From the NCBI RefSeq assembly GCF_027622945.1, contig NZ_JAPZVQ010000005.1, positions 134,040-198,039 of the forward strand: a stretch of DNA of 64,000 bases, in the 5' to 3' direction. Below are positions 8,645-16,405 of the stretch, piece after piece. The translations under genes and the position numbers were made by a program. This stretch comes from Glycomyces lechevalierae (lineage in GTDB: Bacteria > Actinomycetota > Actinomycetes > Mycobacteriales > Micromonosporaceae). The notes under the pieces are model-generated. The model was not told where the DNA came from. It ran no database searches and saw nothing but the letters and a program-made list of their open reading frames with translations. The number at the start of each line of letters is the position of its first letter. Position 1 is the first letter of the stretch.

Positions 8645-9075
8645 CAGCCGACCATTTCACCATTGGGGGCCGGGGACCTGCGCACGGGCGTCTCGAGATA
8701 GGGACGCACGCTCTTGACGAGAATGGACATCTCGTAGCCGAGTACGCCCGCGTCGGCGTCCCGGCCCGCTGCCACGGCCAGTACCGCGCCCTGGCCCGCG
8801 GTCGACACGAACAGGAGCGTGTCGTCGAGCTCCGCCACCACCTGGCGGACCCCGCCGGCCGAACCGAACTGCGTGCCCGCGCTGCGCGCCAGCGAGAACA
8901 TGCCCGAGGCGATCGCCGAGAGCTGGTCCGCCTGGTCGACGCCCATGCCGTGGAACGCCTTCTTGATGCCGTCCGAGGACAGCAGGAGCGCGCTCCGCGT
9001 GTGCGGGACCTTCCTGACCAGCCCGGCCAGCAGCCAGCTCAGATCCGACTGCGCGCCTGCCTCATCGCCTGCCAT
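8644..9075 (-). CDS. Conservon roadblock/LC7 protein (CvnB type)
   Basis: A 143-residue roadblock/LC7 (MglB-like) protein. LSWLLAGLVRKVPHTRSALL starts the domain, followed by GMGVDQADQLSAIASGMFSL and the strand-rich LLFVSTAGQGAVLAVAAG. Roadblock proteins act as GTPase-activating or scaffold partners of small GTPases, here presumably CvnD. It sits three bases downstream of the sensor-kinase-like gene and one base into the DUF742 gene. Confidence 0.9.
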   Translation of the reverse strand: MAGDEAGAQSDLSWLLAGLVRKVPHTRSALLLSSDGIKKAFHGMGVDQADQLSAIASGMFSLARSAGTQFGSAGGVRQVVAELDDTLLFVSTAGQGAVLAVAAGRDADAGVLGYEMSILVKSVRPYLETPVRRSPAPNGEMVG

Positions 9076-9078
9076 TAG

Positions 9079-10851
9079 CTACTCCTCATTCCTGTACGGA
9101 GAAACGGAACCATCGGATGTGGGGATCTGCGGAGCGTCGTCCGCGCGCTGTCGGCCCTGCTGGAACGCGGCCATCAGACCCGGGTCGTGACCCGCGTCCG
9201 AACCGCGCGAACCGTGCGAGGGCATGTCACGCAACTGGGGGGCCAGGTGCGTCTGCTTGTTCCGCTTGGGCAGCTCGGGGCGGCCGTCGGGGCCTCCCGG
9301 GGCGTACCCGTACTCGGGATCGGCCTCCACCGCCTGCAGCTCGGCCGTCACCGGCAGCGCACCGGTGTCGACCCGCGAGCGCGCCGGGGTGTAGCCGTTC
9401 CCTTGGTTGTCCATGCGAGGCTGCGGCATCGCATTACCGTAATGTCCGGTGCCCGCACTCGGCAAGGGGCGCAACTGCACTGAAGGCAGGTGCGGCGAAC
9501 CGGCGCCCGGCTGGCGCACCGGCATCGCCTGCGGCGCAGGGGCGGGCAGCTCGCGGGGCTCGGGCGCCTTCGGCGTGTCGTCGCCGAGCAGCACCTCGGG
9601 GATCACCAGGATCGCCTGCGTGCCGCCGAAGATGTTGGACTGCAGCTGCACCGTCAGCTCGTGGCGGTGCGCCAGCGAGGACACGACGTAGAGGCCGATG
9701 CGGCCGTCCGCCAGGAGCTCGTCTAGGTCGACCTGGTCGGGGGTCGCCAGCATCTTGTTGAACCGGTCGCGCTCATGGGCTTCCATGCCTAGGCCGCGGT
9801 CCTCGACCTCGACGGCCAGGCCGGTGCGGACCCGGGCGACCCGGATGAGCACCTGCGTGTTCGGCGCCGAGAACGTCGTCGCGTTCTCCACCAGCTCCGC
9901 CACCAGGTGGATGACGTCCGCGACCGCGTGGCCCTTGAGCGTGCCGTCGATGGGACGCACCAGCTTCACGCGGGCGTACTGCTCCACCTCGGCCACGGCG
10001 CTGCGGAGCGCTTCGTAGACGTTGACCGGTCGCGACCACTGCCGGTGCGAGGTCGCGCCGCCGAGGACCGCGAGGTTCTCGGCGTGGCGGCGGATGCGCG
10101 TCGCCAGGTGGTCGACCGAGAAGAGGCCCTTGAGGAGATCGGGGTCCTCGACCTGGTTCTCCAGTTCGTCGAGCTGCTCGATCTCCCGGTGCACCAACGA
10201 TTGCAGGCGGCGGGCCAGGTTCACGAAGATGCCGACGCGCGAGTTCACGTTCACCGCGTCGATCGGACCCGAGGTCATCGTCACGGGGGCCTTCGCCGGA
10301 GGCGCCTGCCGCACAGGGCGATCGCCGCGCGCGGCGACGGCTTCGGCGGCCGCCCGGAGGTGCCGGGCCTCGCTCGCCAGGAGGCGCAGCGACTCGACCG
10401 ACGAAGGGGCGCTGATGTTCGGGTTGGGCAGCGGCACCGACCAGCGCTGCTCCATCGGCAGGTCGCGCTGCAGATCGTCGAGGATCTGCCAGACCTTGTA
10501 GTGCGTCTCCACCGTCGAGCGGCGGACCGCGACGACCTGGCGGCTGAGCGCGGCGTCGGCGTCCGAGGCGGCGCTGGACGCCAGGTAGCCGACGAGCAGC
10601 ACGATGGCCACGACGACGCCGAAGACGACGGGGTCCATCCATGCGGCGCGGTCGGCGGGCGCCTGCACGAGATAGACGGCGACGCCGGCGCCGAGCGCGA
10701 CGGCGGCCGCCAACGGCAGTAGGGCGATACGCCGCAGACGGGCTTTCAGATCGGTCGGGACGCCGGACTCCTCGCCGGCGGCTACACCTTGGATCGAGGG
10801 CGGGGGCCCGGATGGAAACGTATGGGCTGTGGACCGGGGTGTTTCGGGCAT
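9079..10851 (-). CDS. Conservon sensor histidine-kinase-like protein (CvnA type)
   Basis: About 590 residues. Two membrane segments (ALLPLAAAVALGAGVAVYLV and VVFGVVVAIVLLVGYLAS) anchor a helical region and a histidine-kinase ATPase domain with VAELVENATTFSAPNTQV (N box), VEDRGLGME (G1 box) and GRIGLYVVSSLAHRH (G2). I see no clear H-box histidine. The last 170 residues are Pro-, Gln- and Gly-rich and look disordered. Such proteins head conservons and bind ATP. Three starts are in frame (GTG 10863, ATG 10857, ATG 10851); 10851 is chosen because GAGG sits six bases before it, whereas the others would overlap that site. First gene of the operon. Confidence 0.88.
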   Translation of the reverse strand: MPETPRSTAHTFPSGPPPSIQGVAAGEESGVPTDLKARLRRIALLPLAAAVALGAGVAVYLVQAPADRAAWMDPVVFGVVVAIVLLVGYLASSAASDADAALSRQVVAVRRSTVETHYKVWQILDDLQRDLPMEQRWSVPLPNPNISAPSSVESLRLLASEARHLRAAAEAVAARGDRPVRQAPPAKAPVTMTSGPIDAVNVNSRVGIFVNLARRLQSLVHREIEQLDELENQVEDPDLLKGLFSVDHLATRIRRHAENLAVLGGATSHRQWSRPVNVYEALRSAVAEVEQYARVKLVRPIDGTLKGHAVADVIHLVAELVENATTFSAPNTQVLIRVARVRTGLAVEVEDRGLGMEAHERDRFNKMLATPDQVDLDELLADGRIGLYVVSSLAHRHELTVQLQSNIFGGTQAILVIPEVLLGDDTPKAPEPRELPAPAPQAMPVRQPGAGSPHLPSVQLRPLPSAGTGHYGNAMPQPRMDNQGNGYTPARSRVDTGALPVTAELQAVEADPEYGYAPGGPDGRPELPKRNKQTHLAPQLRDMPSHGSRGSDAGHDPGLMAAFQQGRQRADDAPQIPTSDGSVSPYRNEE

Positions 10852-11226
10852 CGCCATCCTCACGACACTGGCCTATCGGCTTCCGCGATACCGGGAAGTG
10901 ACAAAGTCGTTGCAGCAGAAGGGAAAGCCATGTCCCCACCGGCTGTTTCGACAGAATGGTATCAGCGTTCAGTTCCCTGGATAGCATGGTGGCCCTGCGC
11001 AGTCAACCTGCCGATGCATAAGGACTGGCGCATGAAAACCCCTCTGCGGGGGTCCGAATAGGCTGGTCAGGAGGCGACCGGGCGGCGATCGTGAGCACTC
11101 GCCTACGGGCGGTGAATCTTCACTCGTTCGGGAGGTGTTGACCGGAATGCGAGGAACACCACTTGCGGACCGGACGGCCCCCCTCCGTCCGACCTCGTTG
11201 CGCCGCAACTTCGTTCACCACCCGCG
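10852..11226. other. Intergenic region between the conservon and tRNA-Leu
   Basis: 375 nt without a credible gene. It must hold the conservon promoter. A 7-bp stem CGGACGG/CCGTCCG (11171-11191), about 35 nt past the tRNA-Leu 3' end, may terminate the tRNA transcript. A small CCCC-TCTG-GGGG hairpin lies near 11040. Confidence 0.5.
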
Positions 11227-11309
11227 TGCCCGAGACGGGATTTGAACCCGCAAGTCTCACGACGGCCGGTTTTAAGCCGACTGTGTCTACCAGATTCCAC
11301 CACTCGGGC
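11227..11309 (-). tRNA. tRNA-Leu (anticodon UAA), bldA-type
   Basis: The minus strand folds as an 83-nt class II tRNA. Acceptor stem GCCCGAG pairs with CTCGGGC, discriminator A, and T-arm GCGGGTTCAAATCCCGT. The anticodon stem is GTCGG/CCGGC with loop CTTAAAA, giving anticodon TAA, and there is a short variable arm. CCA is not encoded. This tRNA reads UUA, the rarest leucine codon in high-GC actinobacteria; its Streptomyces counterpart is bldA, which limits expression of TTA-containing developmental genes. The gene immediately on the other side, the DUF222/HNH gene, contains a TTA codon. Confidence 0.95.
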
Positions 11310-11392
11310 CCGTATGCTGCCACGCTAGCGGGAAACGGGCTCCTGTGGTCACCCCCGGTTGCGGCCTTGTGGCCCTTCACCTCTGAGAACAG

Positions 11393-11418
11393 CGAAGTGT
11401 CGGGATCACGACACTTCG
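11393..11418. repeat. Palindromic element, copy 1 (AAGTGTC-N8-GACACTT)
   Basis: A perfect 10-bp inverted repeat, CGAAGTGTCG and CGACACTTCG, with loop GGATCA. The core AAGTGTCGGGAT...GACACTT recurs at 60125-60146. It could be an operator or a small dispersed repeat; it lies between the tRNA and the repeats flanking the HNH gene. Confidence 0.6.
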
Positions 11419-11436
11419 GAGTCCTGTTCCCTTGCG

Positions 11437-11530
11437 CTTCAAGCGGCAGCGACGAAGGATGCCGCTTCTCCTGTCCCACTTCGGGTTCGGGTCGTCAGTA
11501 CACAAGGTTCAGGCGGCGGCGACAAAGAGG
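11437..11530 (+). repeat. Two copies of the HNH-flanking repeat (upstream array)
   Basis: The cores TTCAAGCGGCAGCGACGAAGG (from 11438) and TTCAGGCGGCGGCGACAAAGA (from 11508) are 70 nt apart. The same core appears on the opposite strand four times downstream of the HNH gene, so the gene is flanked by inverted arrays. Copies are degenerate, roughly 80 percent alike by eye. Confidence 0.7.
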
Positions 11531-11714
11531 CAGGTGGAGGGTCCTTGTCCCCCTTGGGCTTTAGGGTGTGCGGTGGTGCGGCGTGAATCTTTCTCACCTC
11601 TACTATGGACCTATATTCACTCTTTCAGGTGATGCCAATCCTTCGAACACCTGTCATCATTGACCTATAACGGCCACACCGATAATCGGATAACTCCCAA
11701 GGGGGGTGAGCAGG

Positions 11715-13334
11715 ATGAATGGCACAGACAACAACTCTCGAGCGGCCGCCCTGCGCCCCCAGATCGATTCCCTCACCACTCAGCTCTGCGCAGTCGAGGC
11801 AAATCTCCTGCAAGCAGTCATCGCTTACACTTCCCAAGGCCTTCACAAAGAGTGCGACGGCTTCTCCGGCATTCGCGACTGGATCAAAGAGTCCTTCAGT
11901 CTCAACGAGGCCTGCGCCGGGCAGATCGCCTCCATTGCCCGCCTCTCCCCGAAGTTCAAGCACCTCACCGAAGCCGCCCTCTCGGGCGCCGCCCGCATCG
12001 ACGCCATCGCCTACGCCATGCGCCGCATCGAGCGTGAAGGCCTGGCCGTCTATTCCCGGGTCCCCTACCCCACCCCGGTCGAGTCCCCCTATGGCGCCAC
12101 CTGCCGGACTCCCGAAGAGCTGATCCGCGAGTACTGCGTCCACGCCACCCGCTCCGAACTCGCCGAGCACCTGGACCGCATCTGCGCCGAGCTCTTCGAC
12201 CAGCAGGCGCTCCTCACCGAACTGAGCCAGCAGTCCCTGGCCTGGCTGGAAGTCAACCAGCGCCCCGATGGCATGTGGGACATCGAAGGCCTGCTCACCG
12301 ACGACACCGGCAAGCTCCTCAGCAACGCCCTGCGGACCGCAGTCCCCCCGCCTCGCCAAGAGGACAAGGACGCCGACGGCCTGCTCCCCCGAGTCTCCGG
12401 CCGCAACGCAGAGGCCCTGCACCAGATGGTCGCCGCCTACGGCACTGCTCCCGACGCCCCGAAGCGGCACGGCCACACCGCGACCCTGAACCTCACCTGC
12501 GATGTCGAGACCCTTCGCGGCGACAAGACCGGGCGGCTCCCGAAGCTCGACGGCAAGACGATCTCGGTCTCCAAGGCCCGCCTCCTCGCCTGCGAGGCCG
12601 GGGTCATCCCCTCGGTCTTCGACTACAGCACTGGCGAAGCGATCGAACTGGGCCGTGCCAAGCGCCTCCCCAACGTGGCCCTGCGCCACAAGCTGGAGCT
12701 CGAGCAGCCCGAAGGCTGCGCCTGGTCCGGCTGCCGGGCCCCGATCTCCTGGACCGAGGCGCACCACATCGAACATTGGGCGAACGGCGGCGAAACGACC
12801 GCTGAGAACCTGATCCTCCTCTGCCGGTTCCACCACGGCAGGATCCACCTGGACACCTGGGAGATCACGAAGACCGCCCCCGGCAAGGCAGTCATCCGCC
12901 ACCTCCGCACCGGCGCAACGGATGCCGAATGGGAGGCGGACCTCCCCAGCGGCCAGTCCGCCGAGGAGTTCTCCCCGAATCTGAAGCGCCAGTTGGACGA
13001 CTACGCGACCTGGTTCGCCCAGAAGAACATGGAAGCGAGCATCGCCAGAACCCGAGAGCGGTTCAGGGAAAAGGATGCCGCAGAAGTCAAGGCCTGCACG
13101 GCAAATGAAGAACCACTGGTCCCCGCCCCTCAGGAAGACCCGGGCGATCCCCCGTTCTTAACCCGCCCTCAGCGGGCGACTGCTGAGGGGAGCGCAGGTC
13201 AAACCAAGCGCAGCCCGTTCCCCAAGAGGGACCGGGCCCCTCACCATGTCCAAGGCCCGGCTCTGGGCGAACCGCCCCCGCTCCGAACACGAAACCCCGC
13301 CCTTCCCACTACCCCTTTGTCGTTGCGGGCTTGA
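11715..13334 (+). CDS. DUF222 / HNH endonuclease (13E12-repeat type)
   Basis: A 539-residue protein: an N-terminal helical DUF222 region (to about residue 300), then an HNH nuclease domain around residues 334-380 with CAWSGC, the catalytic AHHIEHW, GGETTAENLILLC and CRFHHGRIH, i.e. two zinc Cys pairs and the HH...N...H core. The last 110 residues are Pro/Arg-rich and poorly conserved in appearance. DUF222-HNH proteins include the 13E12 repeat proteins of mycobacteria, which behave like selfish or repetitive elements; their role is unknown. ATG at 11715 is preferred over GTG at 11706 because AAGGGGGG then lies at proper distance. Codon 482 (13158-13160) is TTA. Repeat arrays bracket the gene in inverted orientation. 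Confidence 0.9.
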   Translation: MNGTDNNSRAAALRPQIDSLTTQLCAVEANLLQAVIAYTSQGLHKECDGFSGIRDWIKESFSLNEACAGQIASIARLSPKFKHLTEAALSGAARIDAIAYAMRRIEREGLAVYSRVPYPTPVESPYGATCRTPEELIREYCVHATRSELAEHLDRICAELFDQQALLTELSQQSLAWLEVNQRPDGMWDIEGLLTDDTGKLLSNALRTAVPPPRQEDKDADGLLPRVSGRNAEALHQMVAAYGTAPDAPKRHGHTATLNLTCDVETLRGDKTGRLPKLDGKTISVSKARLLACEAGVIPSVFDYSTGEAIELGRAKRLPNVALRHKLELEQPEGCAWSGCRAPISWTEAHHIEHWANGGETTAENLILLCRFHHGRIHLDTWEITKTAPGKAVIRHLRTGATDAEWEADLPSGQSAEEFSPNLKRQLDDYATWFAQKNMEASIARTRERFREKDAAEVKACTANEEPLVPAPQEDPGDPPFLTRPQRATAEGSAGQTKRSPFPKRDRAPHHVQGPALGEPPPLRTRNPALPTTPLSLRA

Positions 13335-13611
13335 AGTTGAGGCCCGATCGGGCCGGATTCCGAAGAGCCGCCCTGCGTCGCTCCCACCTCGTTGTCGCCG
13401 CCAGGTTGAAGCTCGGCCCAACCGAACCCGAACCCCGAAGAACCAGCCGCCCCAACCCCCACCCCTCTGTCGCTGTCTGCCCGAACCAGCACCCACCCCA
13501 ACACAAGCCCCGCAATCCACCCCGCCGCCCTCCCCACCTCCTCGTCGCTGCCCGCCTGAACGGCAACCCAACCAGTCCCGAAAGCCAAAGACGCGGCGCG
13601 AGTCCGGCCCA
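13312..13611 (-). repeat. Four 75-bp tandem degenerate repeats downstream of the HNH gene
   Basis: Cores resembling CCTCGTTGTCGCCGCCAGG followed by TTGAA end at 13331-, 13406-, 13481- and 13556-, an exact period of 75 nt. On the minus strand they encode 25-residue units in register in one frame (GWVAVQAGSDEEV, GWVLVRADSDRGV, GWAELQPGGDNEV, QLQARNDKGVV). The same core occurs inverted upstream of the HNH gene. I annotate it as a non-coding repeat because no ribosome binding site or start is evident. Confidence 0.75.
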
Positions 13612-13643
13612 TCCCGAACCCGCGCCGCGCCCCTGCTGCGCGA

Positions 13644-14054
13644 CTACTCAGCCCCTGCCACCACCGGGCTGTTGTGGTAGGCCGCGACCATCCAACGCCC
13701 ATCCCGCTTCTCGAAGACCCAGGTGGCGTTGACCTTGCGAGACTCCGGGGCCTCGGTCTCACCCGCGAAGAGGATGGCGGCTTCGCTGATGACGATCGCG
13801 CCGTCGGCCCCGACGAACCGGATGCCCAGCTGCCGGTTCCAGGTCGAGCTTCCCTGGAGCGGCCCCGCGAAGGCGGCGGCCATGCTCTGGCGAATGGCTT
13901 CGCGTCCGTCGCGCAGTGAGCCGGGCAGGATCGCGGTCGCGTCTTCGGTGTAGTCGGCGACCATCCCGTCGGCGTCGCCGGCGTCCCAGGCCTTGTAGGA
14001 ATCGGTCAGCACTGCCTGGATCGCAGCCTCGTCCGCCGCGTGCGTGTTCGACAT
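13644..14054 (-). CDS. SnoaL/NTF2-like protein (SgcJ/EcaC type)
   Basis: A 136-residue protein of the NTF2-like superfamily (SgcJ/EcaC group of ketosteroid-isomerase-fold proteins). Signs: AIQAVLTDSYKAWDAGDADG, MVADYTEDATAILPGS, the central GREAIRQSMAAAF and the final strand NATWVFEKRDGRWMVAAYHN. Members are small-molecule isomerases, hydrolases or ligand binders; substrate is unknown here. AGGGAGAG precedes the ATG. It is downstream of an ECF sigma gene whose own C-terminus is an NTF2-like domain, with an 86-nt gap containing a 7-bp GCCCGCC/GGCGGGC hairpin (14075-14094), so co-expression is possible but not shown. Confidence 0.85.
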   Translation of the reverse strand: MSNTHAADEAAIQAVLTDSYKAWDAGDADGMVADYTEDATAILPGSLRDGREAIRQSMAAAFAGPLQGSSTWNRQLGIRFVGADGAIVISEAAILFAGETEAPESRKVNATWVFEKRDGRWMVAAYHNSPVVAGAE

Positions 14055-14140
14055 CGTTCTCTCCCTTTGAAGCGGCCCGCCCTGGTCGGCGGGCTCAGGG
14101 ATACATACCGGCGAGCAAGTGGAAACTCATCGCGTCGCGG

Positions 14141-15112
14141 TCAAGAAATTCCAGACGGACCTTCAAGCCGAGCCGCCAAGCCGAACGACTCGAAGACCGC
14201 AGCGTCCTGGAAGGCCGAGATCCGGCTGATGCCCTGGGCGGTAACGGTGAAGACCTGCACCAGATGCAGCCGATATCCGCCGCCGTCAGGCTGATACGTC
14301 GCAAACCCGGGCTGGCCGCCGTTCGCGGAGACCGCCCGGAAGCGCCAGTCGCTCCCCGCCCGGTCGAAGACCCAGCCCATGAACTGGCCGTAGTTGTCGC
14401 GCCCCGCGAACCAGTTGACCATCGGCGGCATCTCCAGGATCACGTCCTGGGTGAGCAGGCGCTTGAGACCCTCGATGTCGGCGACCTCGAACGCCTTCAC
14501 ATACCGGTCCACCCACGCCCGCTCCTCGGCCGTGGTCAGCTCGATCGTCTGCGCCTCAGCGCCTTCGACCGCCTTCATGCGGGCGCGCGCCCGCTGCAGG
14601 GAGCTGTTCACCGATGCGACGGTCGTGCCGAGAATCGAAGCGGTCTCGGCCGCCGAGAAGCCGAGCACTTCACGCAACACCAGGGCGCCGCGCTGGCGAG
14701 CCGACAGGTGCTGAAGGGCGGCGGAGAATGCGAGCCGCAGACTGCTCCGGTCGATCACGGTCCCGGCGGGATCGCGCAGCATCGCGTCCGGCAGCGGCTG
14801 GAGCCAGGTCGCGTGCTCGCGCTGCACCAGCGGCCCAAGCGGATCGGAGGCGGCGACGAACCCGGCGGGCATAGGCCGACGGCCGCGCACCTCCAGGGCC
14901 GTAAGGCAGACGTTCGTAGCGATCCGGTAAAGCCAGGTGCGCAGCGAAGCCCGGGCCCCGTCGTACTGCGATCGCGCACGCCAAGCCCGAAGGTAGGTGT
15001 CCTGGACCAGATCCTCGGCGTCATGGGCCGACCCGAGCATCCGGTAGCAGAACGCGATGAGCTCACCCCGAAACGGCTCGATCCTCCGATCGAAGTCGGC
15101 CTTCTCGTCCAC
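14141..15112 (-). CDS. ECF RNA polymerase sigma factor with C-terminal SnoaL-like domain
   Basis: Region sigma-2 is seen as FRGELIAFCYRMLGSAHDAE followed by DLVQDTYLRAWRA, and sigma-4 as LSARQRGALVLREVLGFSAA with the helix-turn-helix ETASILGTTVASVNSSLQRA. A C-terminal SnoaL-like domain (ERAWVDRYVKAFEVADIEGL, WFAGRDNYG, AVSANGGQPGFATYQ) follows. This is the sigma-J/sigma-G/SigX5-like group, in which the C-terminal domain replaces an anti-sigma factor as regulator. GTG at 15112 is chosen because GGAG lies six bases before it; a GTG at 15133 in the same frame has no ribosome binding site. No anti-sigma gene is adjacent. Its regulon is unknown. Confidence 0.9.
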   Translation of the reverse strand: MDEKADFDRRIEPFRGELIAFCYRMLGSAHDAEDLVQDTYLRAWRARSQYDGARASLRTWLYRIATNVCLTALEVRGRRPMPAGFVAASDPLGPLVQREHATWLQPLPDAMLRDPAGTVIDRSSLRLAFSAALQHLSARQRGALVLREVLGFSAAETASILGTTVASVNSSLQRARARMKAVEGAEAQTIELTTAEERAWVDRYVKAFEVADIEGLKRLLTQDVILEMPPMVNWFAGRDNYGQFMGWVFDRAGSDWRFRAVSANGGQPGFATYQPDGGGYRLHLVQVFTVTAQGISRISAFQDAAVFESFGLAARLEGPSGIS

Positions 15113-15294
15113 ATCACGCTCCAGATCCGCCACGAATAGGAACCGTACTCGCAGGGCCCGACAGACCGGTCCACGTGCAGTGCCAGACCCCCGCTATCGG
15201 CTATCCGACAAACGGGCGCAGAGGATTCGTCCACTTTGACACTGCCTCCGCTGCAAGATGAAGCGGCATTGTCGTCCTACAACGAGGTGGTCAA

Positions 15295-15663
15295 ATGCGA
15301 CGAATTCTGGCCAGTGCGGCCGCTGCTCTCGCAATCGGTGCGGCGTGGGCCGCTCCCGCTGCGGCGGGAACGGTCGAGTCCGAGGTGCCGATCCAGGCAG
15401 CCGGGGACACCGAGAGCGTGTACTGCAGTGCGGCGTTCAGTGTGGACACCGTGGTGCGCGAGTACCCGAGCGCGAGCGCGGGGCAGATCGGGCCGAAGAT
15501 TCCGGCGGGGACCTGGGTCGACGGGACCTGGTGTTCCCCGTTCACGGACGGCGGGAAGCACACGACCTGCGGCTCCTGGTCGAAGGTGTGGATCGTCGTG
15601 AACTGGGCCGACACGTGGGGCTTCGCGCACGTCGGCTGCCTCCAGGGGTATTACGTCGACTGA
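15295..15663 (+). CDS. Small secreted cysteine-containing protein, unknown function
   Basis: A 122-residue protein with a classical signal peptide (MRRILASAAAALAIGAAWAA, cleavage likely after APAAA). The mature ~98 residues hold four cysteines (VYCSAAF, GTWCSPF, HTTCGSW, HVGCLQG), enough for two disulfides, and are strand-rich with many Trp and Gly, similar in feel to bacterial SH3-like or lectin-like secreted domains. I do not recognise a family. GAGGTGG lies before the ATG. It is transcribed away from the sigma gene and no partner gene is evident. Confidence 0.75.
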   Translation: MRRILASAAAALAIGAAWAAPAAAGTVESEVPIQAAGDTESVYCSAAFSVDTVVREYPSASAGQIGPKIPAGTWVDGTWCSPFTDGGKHTTCGSWSKVWIVVNWADTWGFAHVGCLQGYYVD

Positions 15664-15696
15664 CCTGGTCGTTGAGGGCCGGGTCGTTGAAGGCCC

Positions 15697-15750
15697 GTCG
15701 TTCAATGCACAGCGGTCGTTAATGCACAGCGCTCGTCAAATGCACAGCCG
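15697..15750. repeat. Three tandem ~18-nt repeats
   Basis: GTCGTTCAATGCACAGCG, GTCGTTAATGCACAGCG and CTCGTCAAATGCACAGC follow one another at 17-18 nt intervals between two convergent genes. The units differ by small changes and look like a minisatellite. Confidence 0.7.
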
Positions 15751-15771
15751 TCGAAGGCCGGATCGCGGGAA

Positions 15772-16284
15772 TCAGCCGCGGTCCGGCTTCGCTTTGTCCT
15801 TGGCGGCGTAGTAGACGGCCTCGCAGAGGTCGTCCACGTCGTCGTTGTCGCGCCAGTCGTCGAAGTCGGCGACGAACACCATCTTCGCCTCGAGCTGCCG
15901 GTCGCCCCTGAGGAGCTTGAGGACGCGCTTCCAGTCGGCGAGGTTCGGGTGGTCGTAGGCCCGGCAGGCGCCGGCCGGTTCGAGGAGGCGGATGGCCTGC
16001 TGGAGGGTGGAGGCGTCGACGTCGTAGGAGTCGGAGCCGCCGGAGTGGCCGAGGACCGCCGCCATGACCACCGCCGGGAGCGGATGGTCCCCGGTGTTCT
16101 TGTGGCCGAAGACGAGTTCGCCGGAGACGTCGTAGATCCCGAGGCCGTACGCGGCCGGGACCTTCCAGCCGGGGAGGTCGGCGGTGATGCGCTCGCGGGC
16201 GGCGGCGATCTTCTCGCGGGTCTCCCACCGGTCGCCGAGTTCGGCGAGCAGGGCGGTGACGGTGGCCTTGGCAGATGCGGTCAT
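15772..16284 (-). CDS. Hypothetical protein, 170 residues
   Basis: Not recognised. A soluble, mixed alpha/beta protein starting MTASAKATVTALLAELGDRW, with a His-rich stretch VFGHKNTGDHPLPAVVMAAV, then GHSGGSDSYDVDASTLQQAI and an acidic DDWRDNDDVDDLCEAVYYAA near the end. No signal peptide, membrane segment or obvious enzymatic motif. Clean codon use and a well-placed ATG argue that it is real. It is a single gene between the tandem repeat and the oligopeptide transporter's terminator. Confidence 0.7.
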   Translation of the reverse strand: MTASAKATVTALLAELGDRWETREKIAAARERITADLPGWKVPAAYGLGIYDVSGELVFGHKNTGDHPLPAVVMAAVLGHSGGSDSYDVDASTLQQAIRLLEPAGACRAYDHPNLADWKRVLKLLRGDRQLEAKMVFVADFDDWRDNDDVDDLCEAVYYAAKDKAKPDRG

Positions 16285-16360
16285 GGCCGAAGTCTCGCAC
16301 TGGGAGGGCGGGGCGCGCGAACCGACAAGGGAGAAAGAGACGGAGCCAAGAAGAGACGGA

Positions 16361-16390
16361 GCCGCCCCGCTGCGTGAACAGCGGGGCGGC
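16361..16390 (-). terminator. Terminator of the oligopeptide transporter operon
   Basis: A perfect 12-bp stem (GCCGCCCCGCTG with its complement) and 6-nt loop, 15 nt past the stop of the OppF-type gene. Confidence 0.8.
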
Positions 16391-16405
16391 CCTGTGCGGT
16401 GTTCG

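Noticed and set aside
11163-11632. Short plus-strand ORFs between tRNA-Leu and the HNH gene
   Set aside because: They run over the tRNA complement and the repeat copies and lack starts with ribosome binding sites.
13312-13611. CRISPR array
   Set aside because: The 75-nt units are degenerate along their whole length, with no identical repeats and unique spacers, and no cas genes are nearby.
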